From assembly GCA_002373675.1 (NCBI GenBank), contig DFLF01000008.1, positions 273,423-337,422 on the forward strand: a DNA stretch of 64,000 nt, written 5' to 3'. A program made the translations under genes and the position numbers. Shown one piece after another: positions 35,713 to 44,205 of the stretch (positions are counted from its first letter, which is position 1; each line of letters begins with the position of its first letter). Under the pieces are notes generated by a model that made no database searches, was not told the DNA's origin, and saw only the letters and a list, made by a program, of their open reading frames with translations. This DNA is from Pseudobutyrivibrio sp. UBA3626. Lineage in GTDB: Bacteria > Bacillota > Clostridia > Lachnospirales > Lachnospiraceae.

Positions 35713-36282
35713 TTATATATTAAGAGCAACTTTAGCCTCTTCTTCGGCTTCTTGCTTAAACTCTTCAATCTGAACAGGATTAAGTTCCGGTAATTCTTCA
35801 ATAGAAGACACACCAAATGAACGAAGAAAATCCTCTGTTGTACCAAAAAGCATTGGTCTACCAGGGGCATCAAGCCTTCCCAGTTCTGTTACAAGGTTAT
35901 ATTCAACCAGTTTATTGACAGCGTGTCCACATGATACACCTCTTATCTTTTCTATTTCAGATTTTGTAACAGGTTGCTTATAAGCAATTATTGATAATGT
36001 CTCTAGTAATACTTCCGTCAATACATATTTCTTGGGCTGTTTTGCAATCTTAATTAGATACTCATATATATCAGGTGATGTACACATCTGATATGAATCA
36101 TCTAATTTCATAAGTCTTATGCCTCTATTCTCTTCTTCATAACGTGTTTTCATGGAATCAAGACACTCTATAACTTCTGATTTGTCTACTTCAAGAGCTT
36201 TAGCTATTCTACCAGGCTCAACGGAATCGCCCATAGTAAATAGTATTCCCTCTATAACAGATTCCATCTCATTCTTATCCAT
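35713..36282 (-). CDS. scpB: Segregation and condensation protein B
   Basis: Regulatory subunit of the SMC-ScpAB condensin. 189 residues of two winged-helix domains: MESVIEGILFTMGDSVEPGRIAKAL, LLETLSIIAYKQPVTKSEIEKIRG, NLVTELGRLDAPGRPMLFGTT. It lies 13 bp after scpA. SMC itself is encoded at 53693-57250 in this window. Confidence 0.95.
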   Translation of the reverse strand: MDKNEMESVIEGILFTMGDSVEPGRIAKALEVDKSEVIECLDSMKTRYEEENRGIRLMKLDDSYQMCTSPDIYEYLIKIAKQPKKYVLTEVLLETLSIIAYKQPVTKSEIEKIRGVSCGHAVNKLVEYNLVTELGRLDAPGRPMLFGTTEDFLRSFGVSSIEELPELNPVQIEEFKQEAEEEAKVALNI

Positions 36283-36295
36283 TTAGTCTTATCTC

Positions 36296-37045
36296 CTAAG
36301 CTACCATCTTCGATTCAATCTTAATATCATCAAATGTATTCTCCTGAACAATAAATATCTGTCCGGCTTTCATCATCTCTAATATAACAAGAAATGTCAC
36401 TATTGTATCCATTTTGCTTCGTTGACCTTCAAGGAGTTGTCTAAAGCTGAAATTGCGATTGTGTCTAGCAAATTCTAGCATATAATTCATCTTATCTTCA
36501 AGAGAAACTTCTTCTTTCTCAATTTTTCCAAACTTAGATCTTACTGGATCAACTCTATTCTCCTGTCTCTTAATTACGGAATTAAAAATTGCATTAAGCT
36601 TAGATAATGTTATATCAGACATTAATTCATCCAAATCAACAGGTTGTTCATACTTAGACACCTCATCAGGAATTGTAGGAACTTTAAAATACACATTATT
36701 AGCATCTACCTGCCTGTCTCTTAGTTCATAAGATATACATTTATACATCTTATATTCAAGAAGCTGTTTAACAAGCTCTGCTCTAGGGTCTTCTTCCTCT
36801 TCATCTTCAGTCTCTTCTATAGGAAGAAGCATCTTAGATTTAATCTTAAGAAGAGTTGCTGCCATAACAAGGAATTCACTCATAACATCTAAGTTGGCTT
36901 CCTTCATAGCTCTAATATACTCCATATATTGGGCTGTAATCTCAACTATTGGAATATCAAATATATCCATCTTATTCTTATCAATAAGATGAAGTAGTAA
37001 GTCAAGAGGTCCCTCAAATTGTTGTAATTTAAAATTCAAATCCAT
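36296..37045 (-). CDS. scpA: Segregation and condensation protein A (kleisin)
   Basis: Kleisin that bridges the SMC heads. 249 residues starting with the typical FEGPLDLLLHLIDKNKMDIFDIPI motif and MSEFLVMAATLLKIKSKMLLP. A C-terminal winged helix follows (IVTFLVILEMMKAGQIFI). It opens a transcript from a clear promoter at 37076-37103 that continues into scpB and probably the decarboxylase genes. Confidence 0.95.
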   Translation of the reverse strand: MDLNFKLQQFEGPLDLLLHLIDKNKMDIFDIPIVEITAQYMEYIRAMKEANLDVMSEFLVMAATLLKIKSKMLLPIEETEDEEEEDPRAELVKQLLEYKMYKCISYELRDRQVDANNVYFKVPTIPDEVSKYEQPVDLDELMSDITLSKLNAIFNSVIKRQENRVDPVRSKFGKIEKEEVSLEDKMNYMLEFARHNRNFSFRQLLEGQRSKMDTIVTFLVILEMMKAGQIFIVQENTFDDIKIESKMVA

Positions 37046-37075
37046 AATTTATTCTCCTAAAAATCCACCTTGATA

Positions 37076-37103
37076 ATTATAACAAATTATAGTGTTATTT
37101 CAA
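37076..37103 (-). promoter_or_regulatory. scpA promoter
   Basis: TTGAAA (37098-37103) and TATAAT (37076-37081) on the minus strand with 16-bp spacing and an extended TGT before the -10. The start would be about 25 nt ahead of the scpA ATG. Confidence 0.6.
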
Positions 37104-37113
37104 GAGAAAAATA

Positions 37114-37153
37114 CAACATTTTGTGGTTTTAGTGAATTTCCGGTAATAAAACC
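37114..37153. repeat. Inverted repeat upstream of the scpA promoter
   Basis: A perfect 10-bp inverted repeat TTGTGGTTTT/AAAACCACAA separated by about 18 bp, just upstream of the scpA -35 and between it and the pnp terminator. It could be a DNA operator or a second hairpin after pnp. Its TTGTGG half resembles the TGTGG palindrome in the rnf leader. Confidence 0.6.
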
Positions 37154-37178
37154 ACAAGATTTATTGAAATTTTACAGT

Positions 37179-37215
37179 AAAAAGCACACCGCTATAAAAT
37201 TATCATAGCGGTGTG
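37179..37215 (-). terminator. Rho-independent terminator after pnp
   Basis: Perfect 11-bp stem CACACCGCTAT/ATAGCGGTGTG followed on the minus strand by CTTTTT. It ends the rpsO-pnp transcript. Confidence 0.88.
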
Positions 37216-37251
37216 TATATATTCTCGCCCCGCGAGATAATTACTTATTCA

Positions 37252-39333
37252 TTAATTGGCATCCTTCATGCTAAAGCTGATTCTGCCCATCTTATCTTTA
37301 CCTAAGCATTTAACTTTAACATGGTCGCCAAGTGTAAGAACATCTTCTACACGATTAATTCTTTCTTTTGCAATCTTAGAAATATGTACCATTCCTTCTT
37401 TACCTGGTGCAAATTCAATGAATGCTCCAAAGTCCTTAATTGATACAACCTTACCTTCGAAAAGTTGTCCTTCTTCGAAATCAGTTGTAATTGTCTCAAT
37501 CATCTTCTTTGCTTCATCCATCTTAGCCTGGTCAGTTCCACAGATTGATACATTTCCTTCATCAGTAATATCAATCTTAACACCTGTACGCTCAATAATC
37601 TCATTAATTGTCTTACCGCGCTGTCCTACAACATCGCCAATCTTCTCAGGATCAATTGTAATCTGAATAATCTTAGGTGCATATTCATTTACAGTAGGTC
37701 TTGGCTCAGATATAGCCTTGCTCATACATGTATCCATAATAAAGAATCTGGCTTCTCTTGTTCTTCTAATAGCTTCTTCTACGATAGGACGTGTAAGTCC
37801 ATGAATCTTAATATCCATCTGGATAGCTGTAATACCATCCTTTGTACCAGTAACCTTAAAGTCCATATCTCCAAAGAAGTCTTCTAGACCTTGAATATCT
37901 GTAAGCACAAGATAGTCATCATCACTTTCGCCTGTTACAAGACCACAAGAGATACCAGCAACCATCTTCTTAATAGGCACACCTGCAGCCATAAGTGACA
38001 TACAAGATGCACATGTTGATGCCATTGATGTAGAACCATTAGATTCAAATGTCTCTGATACGGCACGAATAGCATATGGGAACTCTTCTTCTGATGGAAG
38101 AACAGGTATAAGCGCTCTCTCAGCCAAAGCTCCATGGCCAATCTCTCGTCTTCCCGGTCCACGACTAGGCTTAGTCTCACCCACAGAATATGAAGGGAAG
38201 TTATAATGATGCATATATCTCTTATTAACAACATTTTCATCAAGACCATCAATTCTCTGAACTTCAGATAATGGTGCAAGGGTAACAATATCGCAAATCT
38301 GTGTCTGACCACGAGTAAACATAGCGCTTCCATGTACTCTTGGAATTAAGTCAACCTCTGCTGAAAGAGGACGAATCTCGTCAATCTTTCTGCCATCAGG
38401 ACGTTTGTGATCTACTAGAATCATCTTACGAACAGTCTTCTTCTGATATTGATAGATAGCTTCACCAAGAACATCAAGCCAATCTTCGTTATCTGCAAAT
38501 GCTTCTTCAAGCTTCTCAGTAATGTTCTTAATATTCTCTTCTCTTACCTGCTTCTCATCAGTAAATACTGCTTCTTCCATTTCTTCAGGAGGTACAATCT
38601 CCTTAATCTTAGCAAACATTTCTTCTGGAATAGCACAGCTTGTATATGAATGCTTAGCTTTGCCAACTTCTGCAACCATCTTATTAATGAACTCAATAAT
38701 AGTCTGGTTTACTTCGTGAGCTGTATAAATTGCTTCAATCATCTTATCATCTTGAATCTCATTAGCACCAGCTTCAATCATAATTACTTTCTCTGAAGTA
38801 GATGCTACTGTAAGCTTAAGATCACCATTATCCCATTGTCCCTGTGATGGATTGATTATAAACTCTCCGTTAATCATTCCAACCTGTGTCATGGCACAAG
38901 GACCGTCAAAAGGAATATCTGATATTGATGTTGCAATTGTAGTACCAAGCATTGCAACAAGTTCAGGTCTGCATTCCGGATCTACAGAAAGGACAAGATT
39001 GTTAAGTGTTACATCATTACGGTAATCCTTTGGGAACAATGGTCTCATAGGTCTGTCAATTACACGGGCTGTAAGAACAGAATTCTCTGAAGCTTTTCCC
39101 TCTCTCTTATTAAATCCACCAGGGATTTTACCTACTGAGTATTGTTTTTCCTCAAATTCTACGCTTAAAGGGAAGAAATCAATCCCTTCTCTAGGCTTGT
39201 CAGATGCTGTAGCAGTTGAAAGAACTGTTGTATCTCCATACTGAATAAAGGCAGCACCATTAGCCTGCTTTGCTACTCTGTCGATATCAACACGAAGTGT
39301 TCTACCGGCAAGTTCCATTGTGTAAGTTTTCAT
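37252..39333 (-). CDS. pnp: Polynucleotide phosphorylase
   Basis: 3'-5' phosphorolytic exoribonuclease of mRNA turnover. 693 residues: two RNase PH domains (TLRVDIDRVAKQANGAAF onward, and RRTREARFFIMDTCM near the end of the second), a KH domain (GDVVGQRGKTINEI), and a C-terminal S1 domain (FEGKVVSIKDFGAFIEFAPG). AAGGAGG lies ahead of the ATG. A strong hairpin between rpsO and pnp may allow RNase III processing. Confidence 0.96.
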   Translation of the reverse strand: MKTYTMELAGRTLRVDIDRVAKQANGAAFIQYGDTTVLSTATASDKPREGIDFFPLSVEFEEKQYSVGKIPGGFNKREGKASENSVLTARVIDRPMRPLFPKDYRNDVTLNNLVLSVDPECRPELVAMLGTTIATSISDIPFDGPCAMTQVGMINGEFIINPSQGQWDNGDLKLTVASTSEKVIMIEAGANEIQDDKMIEAIYTAHEVNQTIIEFINKMVAEVGKAKHSYTSCAIPEEMFAKIKEIVPPEEMEEAVFTDEKQVREENIKNITEKLEEAFADNEDWLDVLGEAIYQYQKKTVRKMILVDHKRPDGRKIDEIRPLSAEVDLIPRVHGSAMFTRGQTQICDIVTLAPLSEVQRIDGLDENVVNKRYMHHYNFPSYSVGETKPSRGPGRREIGHGALAERALIPVLPSEEEFPYAIRAVSETFESNGSTSMASTCASCMSLMAAGVPIKKMVAGISCGLVTGESDDDYLVLTDIQGLEDFFGDMDFKVTGTKDGITAIQMDIKIHGLTRPIVEEAIRRTREARFFIMDTCMSKAISEPRPTVNEYAPKIIQITIDPEKIGDVVGQRGKTINEIIERTGVKIDITDEGNVSICGTDQAKMDEAKKMIETITTDFEEGQLFEGKVVSIKDFGAFIEFAPGKEGMVHISKIAKERINRVEDVLTLGDHVKVKCLGKDKMGRISFSMKDAN

Positions 39334-39380
39334 TTATGTATTCCTCCTTGTTGTATATATATTCGCAAGGAGTCGAAACT

Positions 39381-39415
39381 ACTAAAAAGAATTCTTATAA
39401 AGAGTGCTTTTTAGT
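39381..39415 (-). repeat. Hairpin in the rpsO-pnp intergenic leader
   Basis: 9-bp stem ACTAAAAAG/CTTTTTAGT with an inner TCTT/AAGA stem in the loop. It lies 48 bp before the pnp start, downstream of the rpsO terminator. In other bacteria a hairpin at this place is cut by RNase III to let PNPase repress its own mRNA; the same role here is an inference. Confidence 0.5.
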
Positions 39416-39436
39416 GGTCTCGCAATCCTCCTCACG

Positions 39437-39462
39437 AAAAAAAGAGCGGAATAAACCGCTCT
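39437..39462 (-). terminator. Rho-independent terminator after rpsO
   Basis: Stem AGAGCGG/CCGCTCT with a 6-nt loop and a run of seven T on the minus strand, beginning about 11 bp after the rpsO stop codon. Some reading through into pnp is expected. Confidence 0.88.
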
Positions 39463-39472
39463 AATAATCATA

Positions 39473-39739
39473 TTACTTTCTTAAACCTAAGCGGTCAATC
39501 AAAGAACGATATCTTTCAATATCCTTATCCTTAAGATAACCAAGTAGATTACGTCTTTTACCAACCATTTTAAGAAGACCACGTCTTGAATGATGATCCT
39601 TTGGATGGTCCTTAAGATGTTCTGTAAGCTCTTCAATTCTAGCAGTAAGAACAGCTACCTGCACTTCAGGAGAACCTGTATCGCCTGGTGTAAGAGCATA
39701 CTCATCAATAATCTTTTGCTTCTTCTCTTTTGTAATCAT
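39473..39739 (-). CDS. rpsO: 30S ribosomal protein S15
   Basis: 88-residue primary 16S rRNA-binding protein: EKKQKIIDEYALTPGDTGSPEVQVA, the DHHSRRGLLKMVGKRRNLLGYL rRNA-binding stretch. Complete and of standard length. It has its own promoter (39839-39867) and a leader of about 100 nt with potential hairpins. Confidence 0.97.
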   Translation of the reverse strand: MITKEKKQKIIDEYALTPGDTGSPEVQVAVLTARIEELTEHLKDHPKDHHSRRGLLKMVGKRRNLLGYLKDKDIERYRSLIDRLGLRK

Positions 39740-39838
39740 TATCTTTCCTCCATTAATTCTTTATAGCCTGTTTCCAGTATAGGGTTGGAGTCTTCCAAAT
39801 ACCGAAAATAGGTAATTGTGCTTATCGCACCAAGAGAT

Positions 39839-39867
39839 ATACTATCATATAAACCAACTAATGTAAA
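39839..39867 (-). promoter_or_regulatory. rpsO promoter and leader
   Basis: TTTACA (39862-39867), 17-bp spacer, TAGTAT (39839-39844) on the minus strand, only a few bases past the stop of the NlpC/P60 gene. The transcript would carry a leader of about 90 nt before rpsO with a TTGGA/TCCAA hairpin, a possible S15 autoregulatory site. Confidence 0.55.
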
Positions 39868-39872
39868 GTAGT

Positions 39873-40901
39873 TTATACATATCTTCTGATTCCAATTGGT
39901 GTACGATATGACGCATTACTAATCTTAATACCTGTCTTAGCAGAAGATGCATGAACTAATTGACCATCTCCCATATAGATTCCTACGTGATTAGCGTATC
40001 CGCCACTTCCGTAGAATACAAGATCACCCGGTTGTGCTTCCGCTAAGCTGTTAACCTTAGTTCCCATATCCATCTGAGCATCAGCAGAGTGTGGAAGGTA
40101 TACACCATATTGCTCTAATATTTTCATAGTAAATCCAGAACAATCAACACCTTTACCAAGGGTCTCACCACCCCAGACATATCTGCCACCAACATATTGA
40201 AGCGCATTAGAAACTACACTTGCACCGGCAGTTGAAGCAAGCTCTTCCTTGGAAATAGCAGTTGGAATTTCATCGGCAACTGTAACATATTCAGCACTAC
40301 AATAACCTTCTTTTCCATCAGAATTAACCTTAATCCAACCATCATATTCTTCTAGAACCTGTACTTTCTTGCCATGGTTCATTGAAGAAACTACGGATGA
40401 TTCTGTTGTTGGCTCGCTTCTAAGTGTTAATGAATCACAATTAATTGTTGCCTTCTTAGTAATGGATGAATCAGCAATATTCTGTGCTTCTTCACCTGTT
40501 GCAATATAACTTCCCAGGCAATATCCTTCTACATCACCTGACTTAATATGTAACCATTCGCCATCTGTTCCCACAACATCACATAGGGCGTTATCCTGCA
40601 TAATTCCAACAACCTCTGATTCTGTTGTTGGTTGCTCTCTAACGTTAAGTCTACCCTCTGCAACTGATACTCCAAGGTTATTATATCCAAGTGAATTTCC
40701 CTGTACAGGAGTTGCTGTAGCAACTACTGAAGCATCCGCTACAGATACATTCTCGTTTATATTATCAACTGATGTATAAGCGCATACACCAGCTATCAAA
40801 GATTCTTCTTTTACTTGATTTCCATAAGCAATTATTGATCCCGTCATCAACAAAGCCCCACAAGCCAAAACCGTTGCGGCGCTAATAATTCTCTTTTTCA
40901 T
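39873..40901 (-). CDS. Secreted NlpC/P60 endopeptidase with two SH3 domains
   Basis: Peptidoglycan hydrolase. An N-terminal signal peptide (about 1-28) precedes two bacterial SH3 domains: LNVREQPTTESEVVGIM (about 85-140) and LTLRSEPTTESSVVSSM (about 155-215). The NlpC/P60 domain has the catalytic Cys in GKGVDCSGFTMKIL, then the His in GYANHVGIYMG and the polar residue in QLVHASS. 342 residues. Single gene with AGGAGG before the ATG. Confidence 0.93.
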   Translation of the reverse strand: MKKRIISAATVLACGALLMTGSIIAYGNQVKEESLIAGVCAYTSVDNINENVSVADASVVATATPVQGNSLGYNNLGVSVAEGRLNVREQPTTESEVVGIMQDNALCDVVGTDGEWLHIKSGDVEGYCLGSYIATGEEAQNIADSSITKKATINCDSLTLRSEPTTESSVVSSMNHGKKVQVLEEYDGWIKVNSDGKEGYCSAEYVTVADEIPTAISKEELASTAGASVVSNALQYVGGRYVWGGETLGKGVDCSGFTMKILEQYGVYLPHSADAQMDMGTKVNSLAEAQPGDLVFYGSGGYANHVGIYMGDGQLVHASSAKTGIKISNASYRTPIGIRRYV

Positions 40902-40957
40902 GATTCCTCCTCAAATGAAAAAATGCTTGATTTTTGCTCCGAGTGATAACGAGTATA

Positions 40958-41920
40958 TCAAGGAAAAGTTACATTGTCAACAGGTTTTTGTAATATCTCT
41001 GTAACATTTGAAAAGAAATCAAGTCCTTTGTTCTTGTCTTTTTCAAGCTGCTCTTTTAAATCTTTTGCACTATTAAATTTAATCTCTTTTCGCATTTCCT
41101 GCAAAAATACAACCTTAACTTCTTTGCCATAAACATTAGAATCAAAATTAAAAATATGTGTCTCAATACTTAAAGTATTGTCATCATCAAATGTAGGTTT
41201 TACGCCAACATTAGTTATACCCTGGTAAATGCGATTATCTATCTTCACTACCGTAATATACACACCATTTGCAGGAATAAGCTTTTTCTCAGATGGGATA
41301 ATATTGATGGTTGGGAAATCAATCTTTCGGCCAATTTGTCTGCCATATACTACCTCACCGTATATGAAATAATTTCTTCCCATTAGCTGATTAGCTTTAG
41401 TAATATTACCATTTGATATTTCTTCTCTTATTCTGGATGAACTTATGTCCATATTATCTTCTTTAAGCTTATCAATCACTTTAAGTTCAAAACCAAGTTC
41501 ATTTGCATACTCCTTAAGGAGTACAACATCACCTTCGCCTTTATACCCAAATCTAAAATCAGTGCCAACAACAAGGCACTTCATATGAAGCTCATTTACA
41601 AGCTTTAAAATAAAGTCTCTTGGAGATGTCTTCATGAGCTTCTCATCAAAGGGACATTCAATATAAACACTAATTCCGCTTTCTTTAATGAGAAGTCTTC
41701 TCTCTTCCGGAGTAACTATTTGTTTTGTATTGGATTTGTTAATTGAATTCTCTTTAGAATCCACAAAAGAAATGAGAAGTGATGTTAAACCAAGTTTCTC
41801 ATAAGAAAAAAGGTTCTCACAGAGAATCTTATGACCTCTATGAAGACCATCAAACTTGCCAATAGTTATTGCTGTATTACATTGTAAGTCAAAATCATCT
41901 AAGGAATTAAATATCTTCAT
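40958..41920 (-). CDS. ribF: Bifunctional riboflavin kinase/FAD synthetase
   Basis: Makes FMN and FAD from riboflavin. The N-terminal FMN adenylyltransferase domain shows TIGKFDGLHRGHKIL and VVGTDFRFGYKGEG. The C-terminal riboflavin kinase domain shows GRQIGRKIDFPTINI and NGVYITVVKI. The frame opens at a TTG (41935) but ATG 41920 gives a normal start, MKIFNSLDDF (320 residues), overlapping truB by 14 bp. It follows truB, as in many bacteria. No FMN riboswitch is near. Confidence 0.93.
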   Translation of the reverse strand: MKIFNSLDDFDLQCNTAITIGKFDGLHRGHKILCENLFSYEKLGLTSLLISFVDSKENSINKSNTKQIVTPEERRLLIKESGISVYIECPFDEKLMKTSPRDFILKLVNELHMKCLVVGTDFRFGYKGEGDVVLLKEYANELGFELKVIDKLKEDNMDISSSRIREEISNGNITKANQLMGRNYFIYGEVVYGRQIGRKIDFPTINIIPSEKKLIPANGVYITVVKIDNRIYQGITNVGVKPTFDDDNTLSIETHIFNFDSNVYGKEVKVVFLQEMRKEIKFNSAKDLKEQLEKDKNKGLDFFSNVTEILQKPVDNVTFP

Positions 41921-42833
41921 AAAACATTTTCTCAAGAATCAAATTATCTTTTACTCTTTTATACAAACCTACAAATTTTCCATTTTCCAGATATAATCTA
42001 AGAAAATTATTATTGTTTTTTACATTTTCTTCATGTAATTCAAAGTTGATTCTACCATCAACAAGATTGGACATTCCCAGTTTTGCACCATTTAATGCAT
42101 ATTTCTTAGAATCATCCAGGATAACACCCTTAGGATATGATGAAAATACATAATCAACAGGAAGAAGTACTTTATCTATGTTATTCTCATTATATATTTT
42201 CTCTATTTCTTCTATTTTAATAGCATTTTCTATATCAAAGTCTCCCACCTTATTTCTAACGAGACTTTCCATACATCCAAAGCATCCTAACTTCTCTCCA
42301 ATATCATTACATAAGCTTCTGATATATGTTCCTTTAGAACAATCAATTCTCATAATAATTCGTGGAAGAGAAATGTCAATTACTTCTATATTATATATAG
42401 TAACTTTTCTGGCTTGTCTATCGATTACTTTACCCTGCCGTGCAAGTTCATATAATTTCTTGCCATTAATCTTAATTGCTGAATACATTGGCGGAATCTG
42501 TTCAATTTCACCTAGAAATGAATTAATAGCATTTATCACTTCATTTTCAGTCACATTAACTTCGCTTTCATTTGTTACAGTACCAGATATGTCATATGTA
42601 TCTGTTGATTTACCAATCAACAAAGTTGTGGTATAGGATTTATCCTTGTTGGTAAGCAAATCGCATACCTTAGTAGCCTTGCCTATACAAATAGGAAGAA
42701 CTCCTGTAGCATCAGGGTCTAATGTTCCTGTATGACCTATCTTTTTTACATGAAGTATGCCACGAAGTTTTGCAACAACATCGAAGCTGGTATACCCCGC
42801 CTCTTTATATACATTAATTATTCCCGATTTCAT
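41907..42833 (-). CDS. truB: tRNA pseudouridine synthase B
   Basis: Makes pseudouridine 55 in tRNA. 308 residues: GIINVYKEAGYTSFDVVAKLRGIL, the catalytic-aspartate motif HTGTLDPDATGVLPICIGKATK, PPMYSAIKINGKKLYELAR, and CSKGTYIRSLCNDIGE. It overlaps nrnA by 20 bp, and its ribosome-binding site lies within the end of nrnA. Confidence 0.95.
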   Translation of the reverse strand: MKSGIINVYKEAGYTSFDVVAKLRGILHVKKIGHTGTLDPDATGVLPICIGKATKVCDLLTNKDKSYTTTLLIGKSTDTYDISGTVTNESEVNVTENEVINAINSFLGEIEQIPPMYSAIKINGKKLYELARQGKVIDRQARKVTIYNIEVIDISLPRIIMRIDCSKGTYIRSLCNDIGEKLGCFGCMESLVRNKVGDFDIENAIKIEEIEKIYNENNIDKVLLPVDYVFSSYPKGVILDDSKKYALNGAKLGMSNLVDGRINFELHEENVKNNNNFLRLYLENGKFVGLYKRVKDNLILEKMFYEDI

Positions 42834-43839
42834 ATTCCTTAATTAATTCTTCAATAACAATATCAACTGCTTCATCCATAGAGATATCATCAAAGCTAAA
42901 TCCAGCTGCTTTCTTATGTCCGCCACCATTCATATTAGCTGCAACCCTTGACAAATCCACATTATTATCTGTACCACGAAGGGAACCTTTAATCTTACCA
43001 TCAGGTTGTCTATACATAAAGAAGGAGGTAGACACACCTTTTGTCTCTCTAAGTTTCTCGCACACGCCTTCAAAATCTTTTGGAGAAGCCTTTAATTCTT
43101 CCATTTCCGCCTTGTCCATATAAGAATAGATTATTCTATTATCATATACTCTCTTTGCATTAATAAGAGATGTTCCAAGAATCTTTTGTTGCTTGAAGCT
43201 TTTTTCATAAAATGTATATTCAATAAGAAACGAATAATCAATTCCTTTCTCCATAAGCATTCCTGCCGCTGTCATTGTATGCGCTTTACAACAATCATAC
43301 TGGAACACACCAGTATCAGTTACAATTCCTGTATATAGGCACTCTGCTACAGACTTGTTTATTTTATCATAATCCAGAATATTATATATAAGCTCACAGG
43401 TGGAACTATAATCAGCAATTATATAATCCACATCAGCAAATCCATCAGTATTCATATGGTGATCAATACATATTGTTTTTTTAGCATTTTTAAAAACAGA
43501 ATATGCAGGTCCAAGTCTTCTTGCATCACTACAATCCAATGCAAATACTACATCATAAGGTTCTTTTCTTACATATGAGCCTTGTATACATTTGGGAAAC
43601 TCATTAATATCATCATTTAGATCAAATCCGATATAATTAACAATCTTATTAGAATTCTCCAAAATGCCAAAACACGATGGAATAGGATTAAGATAAACAT
43701 CTACCTTAATCCCGTCATAATTATCAACAATATAATTGTATAGTCCCAGGCATGAACCAACACAGTCGCCATCTGGTCTAATATGACCAAGAATTGCAAC
43801 ATATTTTACATCTTTTAATTCTTTTTTTAAATCAATCAT
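42814..43839 (-). CDS. nrnA: DHH-DHHA1 phosphoesterase, NrnA-like (oligoribonuclease/pAp phosphatase)
   Basis: Degrades very short RNAs and pAp. 341 residues with the DHH motifs LGHIRPDGDCVGSCLGL, ALDCSDARRLG, CIDHHMNTD, and a C-terminal DHHA1 region ending in MNGGGHKKAAGFSF. The ATG at 43839 follows a strong AAGGAG. The longer frame from 43866 is inside rbfA. It overlaps the rbfA stop by 8 bp. The position after rbfA is typical for Firmicutes. Confidence 0.93.
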   Translation of the reverse strand: MIDLKKELKDVKYVAILGHIRPDGDCVGSCLGLYNYIVDNYDGIKVDVYLNPIPSCFGILENSNKIVNYIGFDLNDDINEFPKCIQGSYVRKEPYDVVFALDCSDARRLGPAYSVFKNAKKTICIDHHMNTDGFADVDYIIADYSSTCELIYNILDYDKINKSVAECLYTGIVTDTGVFQYDCCKAHTMTAAGMLMEKGIDYSFLIEYTFYEKSFKQQKILGTSLINAKRVYDNRIIYSYMDKAEMEELKASPKDFEGVCEKLRETKGVSTSFFMYRQPDGKIKGSLRGTDNNVDLSRVAANMNGGGHKKAAGFSFDDISMDEAVDIVIEELIKEYEIGNN

Positions 43840-44197
43840 TTGAATTCTCCTTATTAACTTCATCAATTAAATGACTCATTCTGACACCATATTCAATTGA
43901 TTGATCCATCACGAATTTGATTTCCGGTGTATTTCTAAGATTAACATTTTCTGCCAGCTTGTGACGAATGAACCCGGCAGAAGACTTAAGACCTTCAAGA
44001 GTTTTTGCCTGGGATTCTTCATCCCCTAGAACACTAATATAAGCCTTAGCCGTCTTAAGGTCCGGCGCAACTTCTACAGCTACTACCGAAGTCATAGGAT
44101 TAACTCTAGGGTCTTTTACTTCGCCTCTAATAATATTAGAAAGTTCACGCATCACTTCTTCATTTATACGCGTATTCTTAATACTTCTTTTCTTCAT
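43832..44197 (-). CDS. rbfA: 30S ribosome-binding factor RbfA
   Basis: Late 16S rRNA maturation factor. 121 residues with the KH-like fold stretch RINEEVMRELSNIIRGEVKDPRV and VAVEVAPDLKTAKAYISVLGDEE, normal length. It follows infB directly and overlaps nrnA. Confidence 0.95.
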   Translation of the reverse strand: MKKRSIKNTRINEEVMRELSNIIRGEVKDPRVNPMTSVVAVEVAPDLKTAKAYISVLGDEESQAKTLEGLKSSAGFIRHKLAENVNLRNTPEIKFVMDQSIEYGVRMSHLIDEVNKENSND

Positions 44198-44205
44198 AAT
44201 TATAC

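Noticed and set aside
41907..41935. FMN riboswitch for ribF
   Set aside because: ribF overlaps truB, leaving no room for a leader.
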